64,000 nucleotides of DNA, taken from NCBI RefSeq assembly GCF_002979655.1, contig NZ_PCPG01000013.1, positions 1-64,000 of the forward strand, written 5' to 3'. A model generated the notes under the pieces. It saw only the letters and a list, made by a program, of their open reading frames with translations. It was not told where the DNA came from and made no database searches. Below, piece by piece: positions 63,310 to 64,000 of the stretch. Position numbers and translations under genes: made by a program. The stretch's first letter is position 1. Each line of letters begins with the position of its first letter. Source of the DNA: Microbacterium sp. MYb45 (lineage in GTDB: Bacteria > Actinomycetota > Actinomycetes > Actinomycetales > Microbacteriaceae).

Positions 63310-64000
63310 ATGCAGTTCCACCACCACGGCTACGTCTCCGCAGACCCGCGCGTGCAGGACGCCGCCGGCGTCGGGCTCGACCGGCCGACCGACCTCCCCG
63401 ATGAGATCGACGTGCTGATCGTCGGTTCCGGGCCGGCCGGGATGCTCCTCGCCGCCCAGATGTCGCAGTACCCCGGCATCTCCACCCGCATCATCGAGAA
63501 GCGCGACGGCCGCCTCCCGTTGGGACAGGCCGACGGGATCCAGCCGCGCAGTGTCGAGACCTTCCAGGCGTTCGGATTCGCCGAGCGGATCATCGCCGAG
63601 GCCTACAACATCGGCTGGATGAACTTCTGGGGCCCGAACCCCGACAAGCGCGACGAGATCGTCCGCACCTCGCGCACCGCCGACTACGCGTACGACATCT
63701 GCGAGTTCCCGCACCTGATCGTGAACCAGGCGCGCGTGCTGGACTACTTCGCCGAGGCGGCCGCGAACGGCCCCGGCCGCATCGCCCCCGACTACGGAGT
63801 CGAGTTCGTGGGGCTCACCGTGCACGAGGAAGGCGAGTACCCGGTCGAGGTCCGCATCCGCTACGTCGCGGGGGAGCGCGCAGGGGAGGAGCGGACGATC
63901 CGCACCAAGTTCGTCGCCGGGTGCGACGGCGCCCGCAGCGGCGTGCGACAGGCGATCGGGCGCACGCACGTCGGTGCCTCGGCCGCGCACGCATGGGGCG
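63310..64000 (+). CDS. FAD-dependent aromatic monooxygenase (phenol 2-monooxygenase / 3-hydroxybenzoate 4-monooxygenase type), 3-prime end outside the window
   Basis: Hydroxylates a phenolic ring using FAD and NADPH. The 230 visible residues have the FAD-binding VLIVGSGPAGMLLAAQMS (about 36-53), the substrate/FAD region RLPLGQADGIQPRSVETFQA (about 67-86) and the second FAD motif FVAGCDGARSGVRQAIG (about 203-219). The N-terminal QFHHHGYVSADPR is typical of the phenol hydroxylase-like subgroup of about 600 residues. It is cut by the window edge, so roughly two thirds is missing. It would feed a dihydroxylated aromatic into a ring-cleavage route; no HpaBC is visible. Confidence 0.9.
   Translation, partial: MQFHHHGYVSADPRVQDAAGVGLDRPTDLPDEIDVLIVGSGPAGMLLAAQMSQYPGISTRIIEKRDGRLPLGQADGIQPRSVETFQAFGFAERIIAEAYNIGWMNFWGPNPDKRDEIVRTSRTADYAYDICEFPHLIVNQARVLDYFAEAAANGPGRIAPDYGVEFVGLTVHEEGEYPVEVRIRYVAGERAGEERTIRTKFVAGCDGARSGVRQAIGRTHVGASAAHAWG

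Overview
The window is high-GC DNA (about 70 %) with short intergenic gaps, many four-base ATGA/GTGA stop-start overlaps, GTG/TTG starts and many leaderless genes. Together with a monomeric isocitrate dehydrogenase and close similarity of protein content to soil Actinobacteria, this points to an actinobacterial chromosome, most likely Microbacterium or another Microbacteriaceae. This assignment is inference; no rRNA gene is present. I see no tRNA, rRNA, insertion sequence, phage integrase or CRISPR array. It reads as an ordinary chromosomal catabolic region made of adjacent, separately regulated modules.

Region 1 (1-15 kb), amine and C5-acid module. A minus-strand operon runs from a copper amine oxidase into a complete peptide/amine-type ABC importer (binding lipoprotein, two permeases, two ATPases). 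A LacI-type regulator diverges from it across an 18-bp perfect palindrome and overlaps a class III CoA-transferase gene. Next come a PucR-type regulator and a divergent operon of 4-aminobutyrate/5-aminovalerate-type aminotransferase, glutaryl-CoA dehydrogenase and semialdehyde dehydrogenase. Together they could import a diamine or aminoaldehyde precursor, oxidise it to glutarate, activate it to glutaryl-CoA and pass it to crotonyl-CoA.

Region 2 (15-22 kb), alkylation repair and drug efflux. An Ada-AlkA fusion overlaps Ogt. A heterodimeric ABC exporter follows, behind a roughly 210-nt leader that encodes a 21-residue peptide and a strong hairpin: an attenuator candidate. A small coiled-coil membrane protein ends this region.

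Region 3 (22-30 kb), glycoside module: GH1 beta-glucosidase, GH31 alpha-xylosidase (YicI type), a sugar ABC importer and a LacI regulator with two matching operators. This suggests import and hydrolysis of xyloglucan-type oligosaccharides.

Region 4 (30-35 kb), housekeeping: GNAT acetyltransferase, NADP-isocitrate dehydrogenase with a textbook terminator, and an L,D-transpeptidase.

Region 5 (35-51 kb), amino-sugar and D-amino-acid module. RidA and a D-serine dehydratase-like enzyme diverge from back-to-back promoters. The second is joined to a 1087-residue fusion of a D-aminoacylase-type amidohydrolase and a GH20 hexosaminidase. A ROK repressor with its own operator, a ROK kinase and NagB follow. 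On the minus strand lie NagA and a second GH20. Between these blocks sits an operon headed by a sigma factor fused to an anti-sigma zinc finger, membrane segments and a 16-fold Val-Asp-Pro repeat. Upstream of it is a 680-bp non-coding stretch with two tandem, structurally covarying hairpin units and a related inverted copy next to the sigma gene.

Region 6 (50.5-54.3 kb), one-carbon metabolism: a ZTP riboswitch ahead of glyA-folD, a terminator, and two uncharacterised genes.

Region 7 (54.3-64 kb), homoprotocatechuate meta-cleavage (hpa) operon: FAH/RraA fusion, GntR regulator, HpaE, HpaD, HpaH, HpaI, plus a divergent MHS transporter. An IclR regulator then diverges across twin operators from a flavin aromatic hydroxylase cut by the window edge.
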